From assembly GCA_030867875.1 (NCBI GenBank), contig JAOWCC010001634.1, positions 53,230,021 through 53,294,020 of the forward strand: a DNA stretch of 64,000 nt, written 5' to 3'. Position numbers and translations under genes: made by a program. Under the pieces are notes generated by a model. It did no database searches. It had not been told where the DNA came from and worked only from the letters and a program-made list of their open reading frames with translations. Below are positions 1-8,860 of this stretch, in pieces (the stretch's first letter is position 1; the number at the start of each line of letters is the position of its first letter). This stretch comes from Actinernus sp. WN-2022. Lineage: Eukaryota; Cnidaria; Anthozoa; Actiniaria; Actinernidae.

Positions 1-713
1 GAAAATAATCCCTTCATTGGTGTCCTCCACATAGCTTCCGAGCTAGCAAACGCTAAACTGTTAAATTTTAAAATAGTGACGTTTCTCCGTGGAAAAATCG
101 ATAGTTTTCAGAAACATCACATATCTCTGCTACGATATGTAAAGACTCCTGAAGAGAGTGGCAAATTGCGGTTGTCCTACAGCTATCGCATCTAATTTCC
201 AAAGTTTTTGAGAACTCACCGACTCATTGAAGTTTCACGATTAATTCAATGTCCCATTCTTGGGGGGGAGGGGGGGGGGGCAAACACGCCAAATCGCCAA
301 AGTGTTCTTGAAATAGTAGGTAGACTATTAATACCGGTTCCGAGCCAGTTGTATTCTGTATTTATCTTCCATACTATTTCTTGCAACGACAACGAAGGAT
401 TCTCTAATATTTGTGCCATTACAAGCAGCCGTTCGTGTGGCGTAAATTGAGGCAGTTGATCCGGTTCAAATTTCTCCTCGTGGTTCGTTATTTCACATTT
501 TGAGAGTTTGTGTTAGAAAATAAGTATAATATGTATTATTTAATATAGATCTAATCTAATATAGAATAAAAAGCCTTGGTTAAACGTTTGGTTTGGCCAG
601 CGGTCTGATAAAACTGCTACTTTTGCCGAGGTTCGATCGGCAGTCATTTACCCACAATGCACCCGATATAGTTTAGGGGGGGGGGTCAGAATTTATGAAA
701 AGTGCTGTATATA
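1..713. other. Intergenic flank, no gene seen
   Basis: No open frame here shows recognisable protein features. The only marked structure is a purine run of G with one A at 262-280 and a shorter G run near 676-685. The base composition is AT-rich like the other host flanks. Confidence 0.5.
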
Positions 714-912
714 ATATCAAGACAAGATGAATGACTGATTGTACGGTACTGGGGATATATATAATTACTACCGATATTTCGGTTGGCACGGCCAACCTTC
801 CTCAGGGTACACAAGTATATGAGTACCCTGAGGGCCGTGCCAACCGAAATATCGGTAGTAATTATATATATTCCCAGTACTGTACAATCAGCCATTCATC
901 TTGTCTTGATAT
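714..912. repeat. Long hairpin (foldback element)
   Basis: Arms of about 80 bp at 714-793 and 833-912 are near-perfect reverse complements. The loop contains a second small inverted repeat (CTCAGGGTAC with GTACCCTGAG). Short apparent ORFs on both strands are by-products of the symmetry. This fits a foldback MITE; no target duplication was identified. Confidence 0.75.
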
Positions 913-1074
913 TCGTATATTTTTGCTGATTAGATCCCATCCCAGGTGATCCGGTTCCTGCACTTCGTCCGAATTGGTCCTTGCATTCAGTACATTACAT
1001 TTTGTATATAATAGTCTGTTTTAGCCTGTGTCAGCATGCACTGACTGTGATTAAGGCCTATATGGCTTAATAGA

Positions 1075-1079
1075 TCGTG
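1075..1079. repeat. Left target-site duplication TCGTG
   Basis: TCGTG directly precedes the left terminal repeat and is repeated at 16842-16846 directly after the right one. Polintons typically make 6-bp duplications. Here five bases match and the sixth differs whichever side is taken. Confidence 0.8.
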
Positions 1080-1372
1080 AGTAGTATAGTCGGAGTTAAA
1101 ATGATACCCGGTGATTTTTTCAACAAAAATGCAAGCGCTTTTTTTTTTTTTTTTTTTTCCTTGGGCAAGAAAACATTACCAAGGACGTCCCGACCGAAGG
1201 GCCCTCCCTTCGGTCGTGACATCCTTGGTAATGTTTTCTTGCCCAAGAAAAAAAACACACACAAAAAAAAAGCTTGCATTTTTGTTGAAAAAATCACCGG
1301 GTATCAGTTTTAACTCCGACTATACTACTGGGGTCCTAAGGGTTGAAATTCTCTCGCAACACCCAAAGTGTC
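1080..1372. repeat. Left Polinton TIR containing an internal palindrome
   Basis: This matches the reverse complement of 16563-16841. The outer 250 bp (1080-1329) is itself an inverted repeat centred near 1204: it starts AGTAGTATAGTCGGAGTT and ends with the complement, AACTCCGACTATACTACT. It has long T and A tracts and a GC-rich tip. The remaining 43 bp (1330-1372) is a unique stem matching the right end. Confidence 0.9.
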
Positions 1373-1437
1373 GCCCTGAGGATTTTTTTTTTTGATACCC
1401 TATTGGAGAAAGCCGCACATGTATAGTATCATAGATC

Positions 1438-1713
1438 ATGAAGCAGATCGCTGCTTCGAATGCGAAGTCCGAGGATGTACCTAGACCATCCACACCCGAC
1501 GAACTACACGACGTCGAGGAGACAGACCCCTTACCTAACGGTCTGGAGGATCTCGAAGATGAGGAGCTAGAACCTACGATTACACTGGAAATCGAGTCGG
1601 TCGCAGAACCTAACGCCATGGCGCTCCAAGATCCCGACATCGAGGAGATTCTTGCGTTCGTTCTGGCGGCCTCCGCCGACCTCGAGAACGACCTCATCGA
1701 GTTGGAAGCATAA
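1438..1713 (+). CDS. Small acidic Polinton protein, unknown function
   Basis: This 91-residue ORF just inside the left terminal repeat is very rich in Glu, Asp and Leu and has no Cys pairs or membrane segment. I do not recognise the family. A TATA-like stretch (TGTATAGTATCA) lies just upstream of the ATG. After the stop, another acidic stretch continues in a different frame to about 1755, so the gene may once have been longer and been shortened by an indel. Its position ahead of the polymerase on the same strand suggests an early or regulatory protein, but that is inference. Confidence 0.4.
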   Translation: MKQIAASNAKSEDVPRPSTPDELHDVEETDPLPNGLEDLEDEELEPTITLEIESVAEPNAMALQDPDIEEILAFVLAASADLENDLIELEA

Positions 1714-1975
1714 GACTTTGTCGAGATCGAGGACTACTACGGTGAGTGGGAGTAATTCGGCCTCGAAGTTTTGCACACGACGATAGCCTTCGTTATCGCC
1801 CACTCTCCCCGGAGGAGCCATTGAGTACGCCGCCACCTAAGATTTCGAGCATGCGTACTCCACTAGACCCCCAACGACCCAAAAAGGGACAAACTTGAGG
1901 CTCTATTAGAGGAGTCATTAGCATATAGTATACCGACATCGAGTGTCCCCGCGACATCGACACGCAAGGTAGAAG
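1714..1975 (+). other. Spacer with degraded coding-like sequence
   Basis: The region is CpG-rich like the neighbouring genes and has short open stretches in all three plus frames but no continuous ORF. It may be the decayed end of the acidic gene or a promoter region for the next ORF. Confidence 0.3.
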
Positions 1976-2446
1976 ATGGTCACCCTAGAAGAACTACGTA
2001 CGCAAGCAAAGCAATTTGGTCTGCGAGGCACTTCGATGTTCAACAAAGCCAGGCTTGCCCAGACAATAGCTGAGGCTCGCGCTCTCGAATGGGAGAATAG
2101 GATCGAACGAGCCGACCAAACGGGCAGGTTTCCAGCTCTTCGAGGCGATCCCGAAGATCCACACAAACGAGCTCAACGTGCACGCGAAATCCAACAGTTG
2201 AATGAGGAGATCACGGCAAGTCTAAGGGCAAAGGCTGACAAAGAAAGGTCCATAGCGAATCCTCGAAGACGTTTGCCCCACAAACGACGAGCCGTCCGAC
2301 GGTTCCTGCAAGAGCCGCGTAGTGAGCCACTAGAACGGAGTCTAGCTCGAGAGGCAGCCACCATCCTCAATGAGAGAGACGGCATGCTCGAGGGAGAGGA
2401 GAAAGGTAGGCGCACTATTCGATGGCGCTTCTTTCAGGCGATTTGA
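1976..2446 (+). CDS. SAP-like, basic coiled-coil protein upstream of polymerase
   Basis: The protein has 156 residues. Residues about 4-33 (LEELRTQAKQFGLRGTS and onward to LAQTIAEA) have the spacing of a SAP helix-extended-loop-helix DNA-binding motif. The rest is Arg/Glu-rich and probably helical, with a strongly basic patch around residues 98-108. The ORF overlaps the polymerase ORF by 25 bp in another frame, which suggests co-transcription. A role in DNA binding or as a replication accessory protein is inference. A genuine SAP domain needs a profile search. Confidence 0.5.
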   Translation: MVTLEELRTQAKQFGLRGTSMFNKARLAQTIAEARALEWENRIERADQTGRFPALRGDPEDPHKRAQRAREIQQLNEEITASLRAKADKERSIANPRRRLPHKRRAVRRFLQEPRSEPLERSLAREAATILNERDGMLEGEEKGRRTIRWRFFQAI

Positions 2447-5400
2447 CGCCTAGGATCATGGGAAAGTTGACTGCAAACGTAGAAACTAGCTTCTACCTAC
2501 GTTACGGTTACTCATATCGCATTCGCAATGTCAACGACGGGCGGGTGATGCTCTTCTCGAAGACAGTCCCAGGCTCTCCATGGTTGAATGTCCTAGGCAA
2601 TGCAGAGGAGTGGATCAATAGCAAGGAGACAGCTCGTTTGAATCCTGATAACATCAATCGTCCAAATACTCAGTGGGCATTCGTGCGTTGGATTCACGTG
2701 GATGTCAAAGTCGTGCTCGATCGTCAGCCTCTGTTGGGAACAGGCCCACTGCCACAATGGCTTCGCCAGAAAAAAGGAATGATTGCCCTTGATCGATATG
2801 GTGACAACCTATGTCTTTGGCGCTGCCTTGCTGTATGCAAAGGGGCCCGCGCAGACAAGTGCAACACCTCGGCTCGAAAACTTGCCCAGGACTTCTATCG
2901 CATGGTAGCACCTACGCAAGACGTTCCCAGAACTTCCTTAGACCAGCTCGAGGAAGTCGAGTTGCACTTTGGAATCGGTATTCGGGTTTACGAACCTACG
3001 GAGGATGGCGCTTGGCATCTGACGCGACATGCAGCCCACTACAAGCATACGATGACGATTGGGATATACGACGGGCACGCCTTCTACATCAAGAACATCA
3101 ACAAGATAGGGAGCATCTACGTATGCAACGATTGTAAGCAACGGTTCACAAACGCCTCGAACCTTCAACGCCACGCAGATCGTTGCAGTCGTGGGGAAAC
3201 GAAGATTGTTTGCCCCGGAAAAGCAATTACGATACCCCAGTCGGCATACGAAAAAGCCTTCTGGCCAGAGAGCAAATCTAACAAAGCCAGCAAAGCTGCT
3301 CTACGCTGGTTGAAACGCGAATCCGAAAGACTCCAGAAGCACATTCATCACGCGGCTTGTGGACATGGTGGAGAGCATTGGATCGAAGGAGCAGCGGTCG
3401 ACGGCTACGAACCTCTTTCGAAAACCATCTTCCAATTTCATGGATGCTATTTTCATGGCTGCCCAGAATGCTTCCCTCGAGATAGACACCTCTATCGTAA
3501 GACCTGCAAAAGAACGGAGAGTCTACGTGAGGCAGGTTATGTAGTAGTGGAGGCTTGGGGTTGCTCTACAAAGAAGACAAACGAACCGGTTCCCACGCCA
3601 ACGCAAACTGCCTACCCACACGCCATAGTGTACGATTTCGAAGCCTATCTCGATGGAACGAAAGGTCGACAACCAACGGACCGATTGACCATCGAAAACG
3701 TCCACGTCCCAATATCTGTTTCCATAGCGGACACATACGATCGAACACCAACCCACCTCTGTCGACGTGACCCAAAAGAACTCATAGCTGCCTTCGTCGA
3801 AGAACTCCAACGAAGAGCGCAGGCCATCCGAGAAGTCGTTGCAGAACAGTTCTGTCCAAGGACACCCGAATTCTCCTTCGACACCCTATCGGAAGGACAA
3901 CGGATGAGGATCGATGAATGGGTCAGCCAAGTTCCTGTATTGGGATTCAACTCTGGCAGGTACGATCTCAATCTGATTAGGAACTACTTTGTCGAAACCA
4001 TCGCCGACACCTGTAAGAAGGTCAGGGTCGCAAAGAAAGCCAACACCACTATGTTTCTCTTGACTCCCGAGTTCCGTTTCCTCGATGTGATGAACTACCT
4101 TGGACCTGGAACTTCTTACGAATGTTGGGTCACTGCTTACGGATGTGAATCGCAAAAGAGTTTCTTCCCATACGAGTGGTTCGACTCTCCCGACAAATTG
4201 GATCATGTTGGATTACCAGACTATCGAGAGTGGGGATCAAAGCTGAAAGGTCAACACCTACCATCTAGGTCAGAGTTCGAAGACTGCAAGCGTACCTTTC
4301 GCGACAAGGGAATGGAGACCTTCGCAGACTGGCTACGATACTACAACAACCTAGACGTAGTCCCATTCCTAGAGGCACTCGAAAAGATGCGAGATTTCTA
4401 CCACGAGAAGGGAGTAGACATGCTGAAAGACGCAGTGTCCATCCCAGGAGTCTCGCTACAGTTCCTGCTTCGAGGTAGTGTAGAACGGGGAGCCGAGATG
4501 TACGCTCCATGTGAGGAAGCCTACCACATGCTGAAAAGCGCTGTCGTAGGAGGTCCAAGTATAGTGTTCACCAGACGACACGAAGCAGGAGTGACTAGGA
4601 TTCGTAGTCATCAGGGTGGAACCAAGGTGTGTCGCAAAGTTCTTGGTTACGACGCTAACGCTCTGTATCTTTCCACCATGGCCCTCGAAATGCCTTGTGG
4701 GAAAGAAGAGGTCATTCACTATGAAGAGCCAGGACCAGCAGCCGAAGGGCTTACCCAATGTCTACGAGACGGATCATGGTTTGGGTACGCTGAGGTTGAC
4801 ATCGAGATCCCTAGAGCGTTGTGGAAGGAATTCGAGGAGATGCCGCCCTTCTTCTACAATCGGGAAATCCCCAAAGAAGCAATCCCTCCAGAAATGATAG
4901 CCTACCTCGCAAGGACAGGTAGAAAGCGAGGCGAGGAAAAGAAGCTAGTTGGGAGTCTTTCTGGAAAGAGGTTGCTACTCTACGCTCCTCTCCTACTTTG
5001 GTACATCGATCATGGCGCAGTGATCACCGCCATGTATCGTACGATAGACTACGAACCTAGGAAGATCTTCGAATGGTTCGTGGACCAAGTCACCGAGGCG
5101 CGACGCACGGGAGACGTGGATAAGAGTAAAGCTTTGCTGGCAGATGTATTCAAGTTACTTGGAAACAGCGCCTATGGAAAGTTGATCGAAGACTTGGGGC
5201 GCCAAACGAATGTCACCTACACCAAGGATGAGAAGGTCGTCGACAAAGCTCTACGTAGTGCTTGGTTCTCGGACTTGGAGGAATTTGGCGACGCATACGA
5301 ACTCGAGAGTAGGAAGAATCAGGTTCGCATCAAACGACCTTTCCAAGTAGGTATTGCCGTATACCAACTCGCCAAGCTTCGCATGCTCGAGTTCTACTAC

Positions 5401-5895
5401 GACTTCCTCGATAAGTACGTAGATCGCAAGGATTTCGAATATATACAGATGGACACGGACAGTGCGTACATTGCCATCTCTGGAAACAGCATCGACGAAG
5501 TTGTACGACCTAATCTACGTGAGGATTTCGCAGCCCACAGAAAGGAGTGGTTAGCTTGGGACAAGTGGAGCAGTCGTACCCCAGGACTCTTCAAGCTAGA
5601 ATTCGAAGGACAGCGTGCCATTGCCCTATGCTCGAAAGCCTACTACGTCGACACTGGTGGTAGCAGGAAATGCTCGACCAAAGGAATGTCGAAGAGGCAC
5701 AACGACATCTCGTGGGATCGATTCGAAGCAGCGCTCCAAGGTAGTACCGACATGGCGAAGAACCGAGGCTTCCGACTATTGCCAGAAGGTATGGCAACCT
5801 ACGAACAACAGAAGCTTGGGCTATCAGCTTACTACGACAAAATATACGTTCTTCCCGATGGAATCCACACCGAGCCAATAGAGTACGCTGCCTAG
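2422..5895 (+). CDS. pPolB: Polinton DNA polymerase B, multidomain
   Basis: This 1157-residue, protein-primed-type family B polymerase is uninterrupted. From the N-terminus there is an OTU/papain-like region (about 122-230, with DRYGDNLCLWRC and a downstream YDGHAFYIKN), a C2H2-like finger (about 233-258, CNDCKQRF with an H-x4-C end) and a VSR-like endonuclease segment (about 310-352, FHGCYFHGCPEC). The 3'-5' exonuclease follows with ExoI YDFEAYL (about 402), ExoII FNSGRYDLNL (about 509) and ExoIII YNNLDVV (about 641). The polymerase has motif A YDANALYLS (about 741), motif B KLLGNSAYG (about 912), motif C MDTDSAY (about 1010) and CSKAYY (about 1071). The catalytic acidic residues are present. 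The ATG at 2422 is used; M13 is an alternative. It ends tail-to-tail with the integrase. It would replicate the element by protein priming. Confidence 0.95.
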   Translation: MALLSGDLTPRIMGKLTANVETSFYLRYGYSYRIRNVNDGRVMLFSKTVPGSPWLNVLGNAEEWINSKETARLNPDNINRPNTQWAFVRWIHVDVKVVLDRQPLLGTGPLPQWLRQKKGMIALDRYGDNLCLWRCLAVCKGARADKCNTSARKLAQDFYRMVAPTQDVPRTSLDQLEEVELHFGIGIRVYEPTEDGAWHLTRHAAHYKHTMTIGIYDGHAFYIKNINKIGSIYVCNDCKQRFTNASNLQRHADRCSRGETKIVCPGKAITIPQSAYEKAFWPESKSNKASKAALRWLKRESERLQKHIHHAACGHGGEHWIEGAAVDGYEPLSKTIFQFHGCYFHGCPECFPRDRHLYRKTCKRTESLREAGYVVVEAWGCSTKKTNEPVPTPTQTAYPHAIVYDFEAYLDGTKGRQPTDRLTIENVHVPISVSIADTYDRTPTHLCRRDPKELIAAFVEELQRRAQAIREVVAEQFCPRTPEFSFDTLSEGQRMRIDEWVSQVPVLGFNSGRYDLNLIRNYFVETIADTCKKVRVAKKANTTMFLLTPEFRFLDVMNYLGPGTSYECWVTAYGCESQKSFFPYEWFDSPDKLDHVGLPDYREWGSKLKGQHLPSRSEFEDCKRTFRDKGMETFADWLRYYNNLDVVPFLEALEKMRDFYHEKGVDMLKDAVSIPGVSLQFLLRGSVERGAEMYAPCEEAYHMLKSAVVGGPSIVFTRRHEAGVTRIRSHQGGTKVCRKVLGYDANALYLSTMALEMPCGKEEVIHYEEPGPAAEGLTQCLRDGSWFGYAEVDIEIPRALWKEFEEMPPFFYNREIPKEAIPPEMIAYLARTGRKRGEEKKLVGSLSGKRLLLYAPLLLWYIDHGAVITAMYRTIDYEPRKIFEWFVDQVTEARRTGDVDKSKALLADVFKLLGNSAYGKLIEDLGRQTNVTYTKDEKVVDKALRSAWFSDLEEFGDAYELESRKNQVRIKRPFQVGIAVYQLAKLRMLEFYYDFLDKYVDRKDFEYIQMDTDSAYIAISGNSIDEVVRPNLREDFAAHRKEWLAWDKWSSRTPGLFKLEFEGQRAIALCSKAYYVDTGGSRKCSTKGMSKRHNDISWDRFEAALQGSTDMAKNRGFRLLPEGMATYEQQKLGLSAYYDKIYVLPDGIHTEPIEYAA

Positions 5896-6923
5896 CGCTT
5901 GGATACGAACAGAATACTTTTCGGTGGTAGTTCCGTATCCCTAGGAACGACTTGTAGCTCTTCACGAACGAATCCACGTTTGGGTGCGTCCTTCTCCCCT
6001 TCTTGCTTCGCGAGGTAGTACAGCATAGGCTGTCCCGAAGATACTACACTTCGCGAAATAACATATATCTGTAAACTCCACACGGGATCAGTAGCTCTAC
6101 GTTTTTCACCCCCTTCCAATTCTCCTGGTGCGTAGAGATATCGAACTAGAGCGTCGAATGGTAGGCGCTCTTCTCTCAATCCAACAGTGCGCAAATATGT
6201 AGGAGTCTTTAGGTCTACTTGCTGCGTCACTACAGAATTCGAAGGCTCTTTTCCTGTAAGTCGAGTCACCTCACTGTTCAGGGCTTTGTTAACCATTGGT
6301 AAACGAACTACCCATTCTCTACTACGCGCATCCGATCCTTCCGAAGTAAGTACCATCTCTTGTGCATATTGATATCCAAACAATCTCTCAGCTAATGTTC
6401 TATTCGCTCGTTCGACAAAGCTTTGCGCTCTATGATTACCAGCCTCGCCTCGTTGAACTTTCGTACCACGTAGTTCTAGCGTTTCAGACATACGCCCCAT
6501 GAATTCTCTACCAGGATCTACTTGCAACGTCTTTGGCCACCCTAATGGACTACGTTTGTAGATTCGTTCGAATGCAGCAGCAACTTCGCCACTATCTTTA
6601 GATGTTAAAGGTTCGGCTTCTTTGTATCGAGAAGCTACATCGATTACCACTAATGCGTATTTGTATAGCTTTCGTCCACGTCGATCGTGAGGTAGGAATA
6701 TCAAATCAGCTTGGTGGACTTCATTTGGTTTCGATACAGTCCAATGCGGGCGTGGAATGTGTTTTGGTGGTGGTAGGTATATTTGCCACATAGATTGCTT
6801 TTCCAACCAACTCCTAGCTACGTCTTCCGATACTTTTGCTGCTACCGATATCTTGTCAATTGCAGCGTGACCTTTCCAATAGCCCATAGGACCATAGAAG
6901 ACATTCGCAAGTTTAGCATCCAT
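5892..6923 (-). CDS. INT: Polinton retroviral-type integrase (RVE, DDE)
   Basis: The protein has 343 residues from the preferred ATG at 6923; the frame stays open to 6950. The core has the catalytic triad in HQADLIFLP, LQVDPGREFMG and SFVERANRT, which is the D,D-35-E pattern of rve integrases. The N-terminal part (GPMGYWKGHAAIDK) lacks a clear HHCC finger. No chromodomain was recognised at the C-terminus. It would catalyse insertion of the linear element and generate the short target duplication. Its TAG stop overlaps the polymerase TAG in the palindrome CTAG at 5892-5895. An AT-rich stretch with TATCTATGTAT and TTCAAC upstream resembles the capsid-gene promoter motif. Confidence 0.92.
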   Translation of the reverse strand: MDAKLANVFYGPMGYWKGHAAIDKISVAAKVSEDVARSWLEKQSMWQIYLPPPKHIPRPHWTVSKPNEVHQADLIFLPHDRRGRKLYKYALVVIDVASRYKEAEPLTSKDSGEVAAAFERIYKRSPLGWPKTLQVDPGREFMGRMSETLELRGTKVQRGEAGNHRAQSFVERANRTLAERLFGYQYAQEMVLTSEGSDARSREWVVRLPMVNKALNSEVTRLTGKEPSNSVVTQQVDLKTPTYLRTVGLREERLPFDALVRYLYAPGELEGGEKRRATDPVWSLQIYVISRSVVSSGQPMLYYLAKQEGEKDAPKRGFVREELQVVPRDTELPPKSILFVSKR

Positions 6924-6957
6924 TATATATCTATGTATTCTAACCTTCAACAGATGA
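6924..6957 (-). promoter_or_regulatory. Probable integrase promoter
   Basis: On the plus strand the stretch reads TATATATCTATGTATTC followed by TAACCTTCAAC, immediately upstream of the integrase ATG. The TATCTATGTAT plus TTCAA combination recurs in the divergent promoter at 10710-10749, so it looks like a shared element-specific promoter. Confidence 0.45.
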
Positions 6958-7019
6958 AAAAAAAAGGATGAAAACTTTCATTGAGCGCAAGAATTCTCGT
7001 TTTTTAAAAAGCGTATCGC

Positions 7020-7284
7020 TAACGTATAGTAGCCTAGTAGTATCTAGTAGCCTAGTAGTTGCCTAGTAGTTGCTTAATAGTTGCCTAGTAGTTGCCTAGT
7101 AGTAGTTTCTAGTACGTTTCTAGTACATGCCTAGTACGTATCTAGTACGTATCTAGTTGCCTAGTAGTCGCCTAGTAGTTGCCTAGTAGTAGTTTCTAGT
7201 ACGTTTCTAGTACATGTCTAGTACGTATCTAGTACGTTCCTAGTACGTTTTCTAGTACGTTTCTAGTACGTTTCTAGTACGCAT
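7020..7284. repeat. CTAG-rich short-period repeat in Polinton
   Basis: The stretch is built from variants of GCCTAGTAGTT and TTCTAGTACG, with CTAG tens of times at roughly 10-12-bp spacing. It fills the whole gap between the integrase start and the 3' end of the next minus-strand gene. It is non-coding and degenerate rather than an exact tandem array. A regulatory, packaging or termination role is possible but unproven. Confidence 0.75.
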
Positions 7285-7710
7285 CTATAACCATCTACTA
7301 ATAGCATATCCAGCGCCTAGCATTCCACCGCCGACATATAGCAACTCACCAGTCTTCTGATTGCCTGAAGGTCGATAGTAGTCAGATAAACGTGGTTCTT
7401 TCATTTCTCTTAGTCGCTTCAGCGCCTTACGTAACTTATCCGATTGCACTAAGGCTTTGTTAGTATCTTTTTGAACGTTGTAGGCATCGCGTTCAAGACC
7501 TTCCTGATCTTGTGCGAAGTCGTATAATCTTCGACGTTCCATTCTATAGGCCACCATTTCGGATTCTTGCCTTTCAATGGCTCTATCGTGTCTCTCTCGT
7601 TCTACATCGACGTCGTCCTTTCCAATCATTCTAGCTAGTATGCCACCACCAGTAAATGCTGTTGCATTCAAGATGGCCCCGAAAATAGTCATTCCAATTG
7701 CTGCTGCCAT
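7285..7710 (-). CDS. Small Polinton protein with two hydrophobic ends and a helical middle
   Basis: The protein has 141 residues. There is an N-terminal hydrophobic Gly/Ala-rich segment (residues 1-28, with GAILNATAFTGGG) and a charged, probably coiled-coil middle (about 33-105, rich in Arg, Glu and Gln). The C-terminal glycine-rich hydrophobic segment is about 120-141 (LLYVGGGMLGAGYAI). The ATG at 7710 is clear. It is the promoter-distal member of a compact minus-strand block that includes the ATPase and capsid genes, so a virion or membrane protein is likely. I recognise it only as a type recurring in Polintons; its function is unknown. Confidence 0.6.
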   Translation of the reverse strand: MAAAIGMTIFGAILNATAFTGGGILARMIGKDDVDVERERHDRAIERQESEMVAYRMERRRLYDFAQDQEGLERDAYNVQKDTNKALVQSDKLRKALKRLREMKEPRLSDYYRPSGNQKTGELLYVGGGMLGAGYAISRWL

Positions 7711-7743
7711 CGCGGTACGATCTTCTGCTTCGCGTACGAACTA

Positions 7744-7965
7744 CTAACCACCACAGCGTGGTAGGATCTTTTGTTTCTCGAGATATTGTTTCGCGTACAA
7801 ACTACCAACCACCACGACAGTCCACTTTGCGTAATTTACTATGGAAGAAGAAGGATCGTTAAGCATAGGTTCCTTGGTAGCCTTCTTCACAATCCACCCA
7901 ATTCCAGTAGCAAGTCCCACAATCACATATGCGTCAGTTGCTATCTTCATCAATTCTTTATCCAT
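7744..7965 (-). CDS. Small membrane-type Polinton protein
   Basis: The protein has 73 residues. Hydrophobic segments occur at about 11-27 (AYVIVGLATGIGWIV) and 44-58 (YAKWTVVVVGSLYA), separated by a short polar loop, so a two-span membrane hairpin is likely. It starts at the ATG at 7965. The plus strand just upstream carries a TATA-like CATATAAGTATAG. It lies between two other hydrophobic small proteins in the virion block. A virion membrane or viroporin-like role is inference. Confidence 0.6.
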   Translation of the reverse strand: MDKELMKIATDAYVIVGLATGIGWIVKKATKEPMLNDPSSSIVNYAKWTVVVVGSLYAKQYLEKQKILPRCGG

Positions 7966-8000
7966 CTCGACATATAAGTATAGTCTCTAGTCTCTAAGTG

Positions 8001-8357
8001 TTACTCCATGTCTGGTACGGCTGTCTTCACCGGAGCTGCAGGCGGTATCGTGCTAGAGGTTGAGACACGACCACTGTCGGCTCTATATATTTTGAATTGA
8101 TAATACGTCCCAACCAATACAGCGCCTGTACCGATGACTGCGAGGGTAGTGTTGGTAGATATGTTTTCGAACCAACCTTTCTCTACGTCGATTTCTTTGC
8201 ACGATTCGCTTTCACGTGTCAACTCTCTCTTCTGAGCTTCTCTAGCAAGTTTATTGCTTAACGCTAATGCTTTCCCAGCTGCAACGCGCTTTGGATCTTT
8301 TACCTTAGTTGGCGCAGTCGTCGGAGGATTCGCAGTTATCTGATCCGTTTCTTCCAT
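8001..8357 (-). CDS. Small Polinton protein with basic motif and one membrane segment
   Basis: The protein has 118 residues. A basic stretch at about 19-47 includes KDPKRVAAGKALALSNK, a Lys/Arg-Ala-rich pattern like small core proteins. A hydrophobic segment follows at about 70-87 (TTLAVIGTGAVLVGTYY), then a Pro/Ser/Thr-rich tail. It overlaps the next upstream gene by 53 bp in another frame, so the two are probably translated from one transcript. A DNA-condensing or membrane-linked virion protein is possible. The assignment is tentative. Confidence 0.6.
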   Translation of the reverse strand: MEETDQITANPPTTAPTKVKDPKRVAAGKALALSNKLAREAQKRELTRESESCKEIDVEKGWFENISTNTTLAVIGTGAVLVGTYYQFKIYRADSGRVSTSSTIPPAAPVKTAVPDME

Positions 8358-8856
8358 CTTGATTCGGTATAGTAGTTACATGTGGAGGTTCAATAGGTGT
8401 GGTAGGAACGACTATGTGATCAGCTACGTGGAACAAGGCACTAGCTAGAGCCACGAATCGACCTGCTTTAAGCGATAATAGACCGGCCACAGCAGATATC
8501 TCGTTGCGAACTAGGTGGTCTTCTCGTAGGTCCTTAATCAGTTCTTGTTGGTCATCTATTGGAATTACGTATGCGACTGCGCGGGTAGCTAGACGTAGTG
8601 CTCCATTTACTAAGCATCCCGTTATTTGCTTTGCTACTACGGCCTGGTATCTACTATGCAAACGTTTTACGTCCTTCTCAGATAGCTTAGATATATCTAC
8701 TATTGAGAAATTCTGGCCTAGATATTCTTTTGTTGTACCCATTGCAGCTAGGATTGCAAGTGCTTCCCGACAATCTTCGACACCCTCCAATTTGGTTGGA
8801 TGTTCCAACACGACTGGAGGACAAATAATGGCGCACTCATCAATCAGTCCATTCAT
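8305..8856 (-). CDS. Polinton hypothetical protein between ATPase and small proteins
   Basis: The protein has 183 residues from the first in-frame ATG at 8856; the frame is open to 8868, overlapping the ATPase stop region. It has an acidic, Cys-containing N-terminus, a probable helical domain (about 25-135) with an Ala/Leu-rich, moderately hydrophobic stretch (AGRFVALASALFHVAD) and a Ser/Asp/Asn-rich tail. I do not recognise a domain. The tight overlaps on both sides place it in the virion-morphogenesis transcription unit. Confidence 0.5.
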   Translation of the reverse strand: MNGLIDECAIICPPVVLEHPTKLEGVEDCREALAILAAMGTTKEYLGQNFSIVDISKLSEKDVKRLHSRYQAVVAKQITGCLVNGALRLATRAVAYVIPIDDQQELIKDLREDHLVRNEISAVAGLLSLKAGRFVALASALFHVADHIVVPTTPIEPPHVTTIPNQDGRNGSDNCESSDDCAN

Positions 8857-8860
8857 GTAT

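Noticed and set aside
1067..1395. ORFs in the Polinton left TIR
   Set aside because: Both strands give similar peptides because the sequence is a palindrome with poly-A/T tracts; not coding.
1741..1750. Splice donor (GGTGAGTGG) in the Polinton 5' region
   Set aside because: There is no matching acceptor or frame logic, and Polinton genes are generally intronless.
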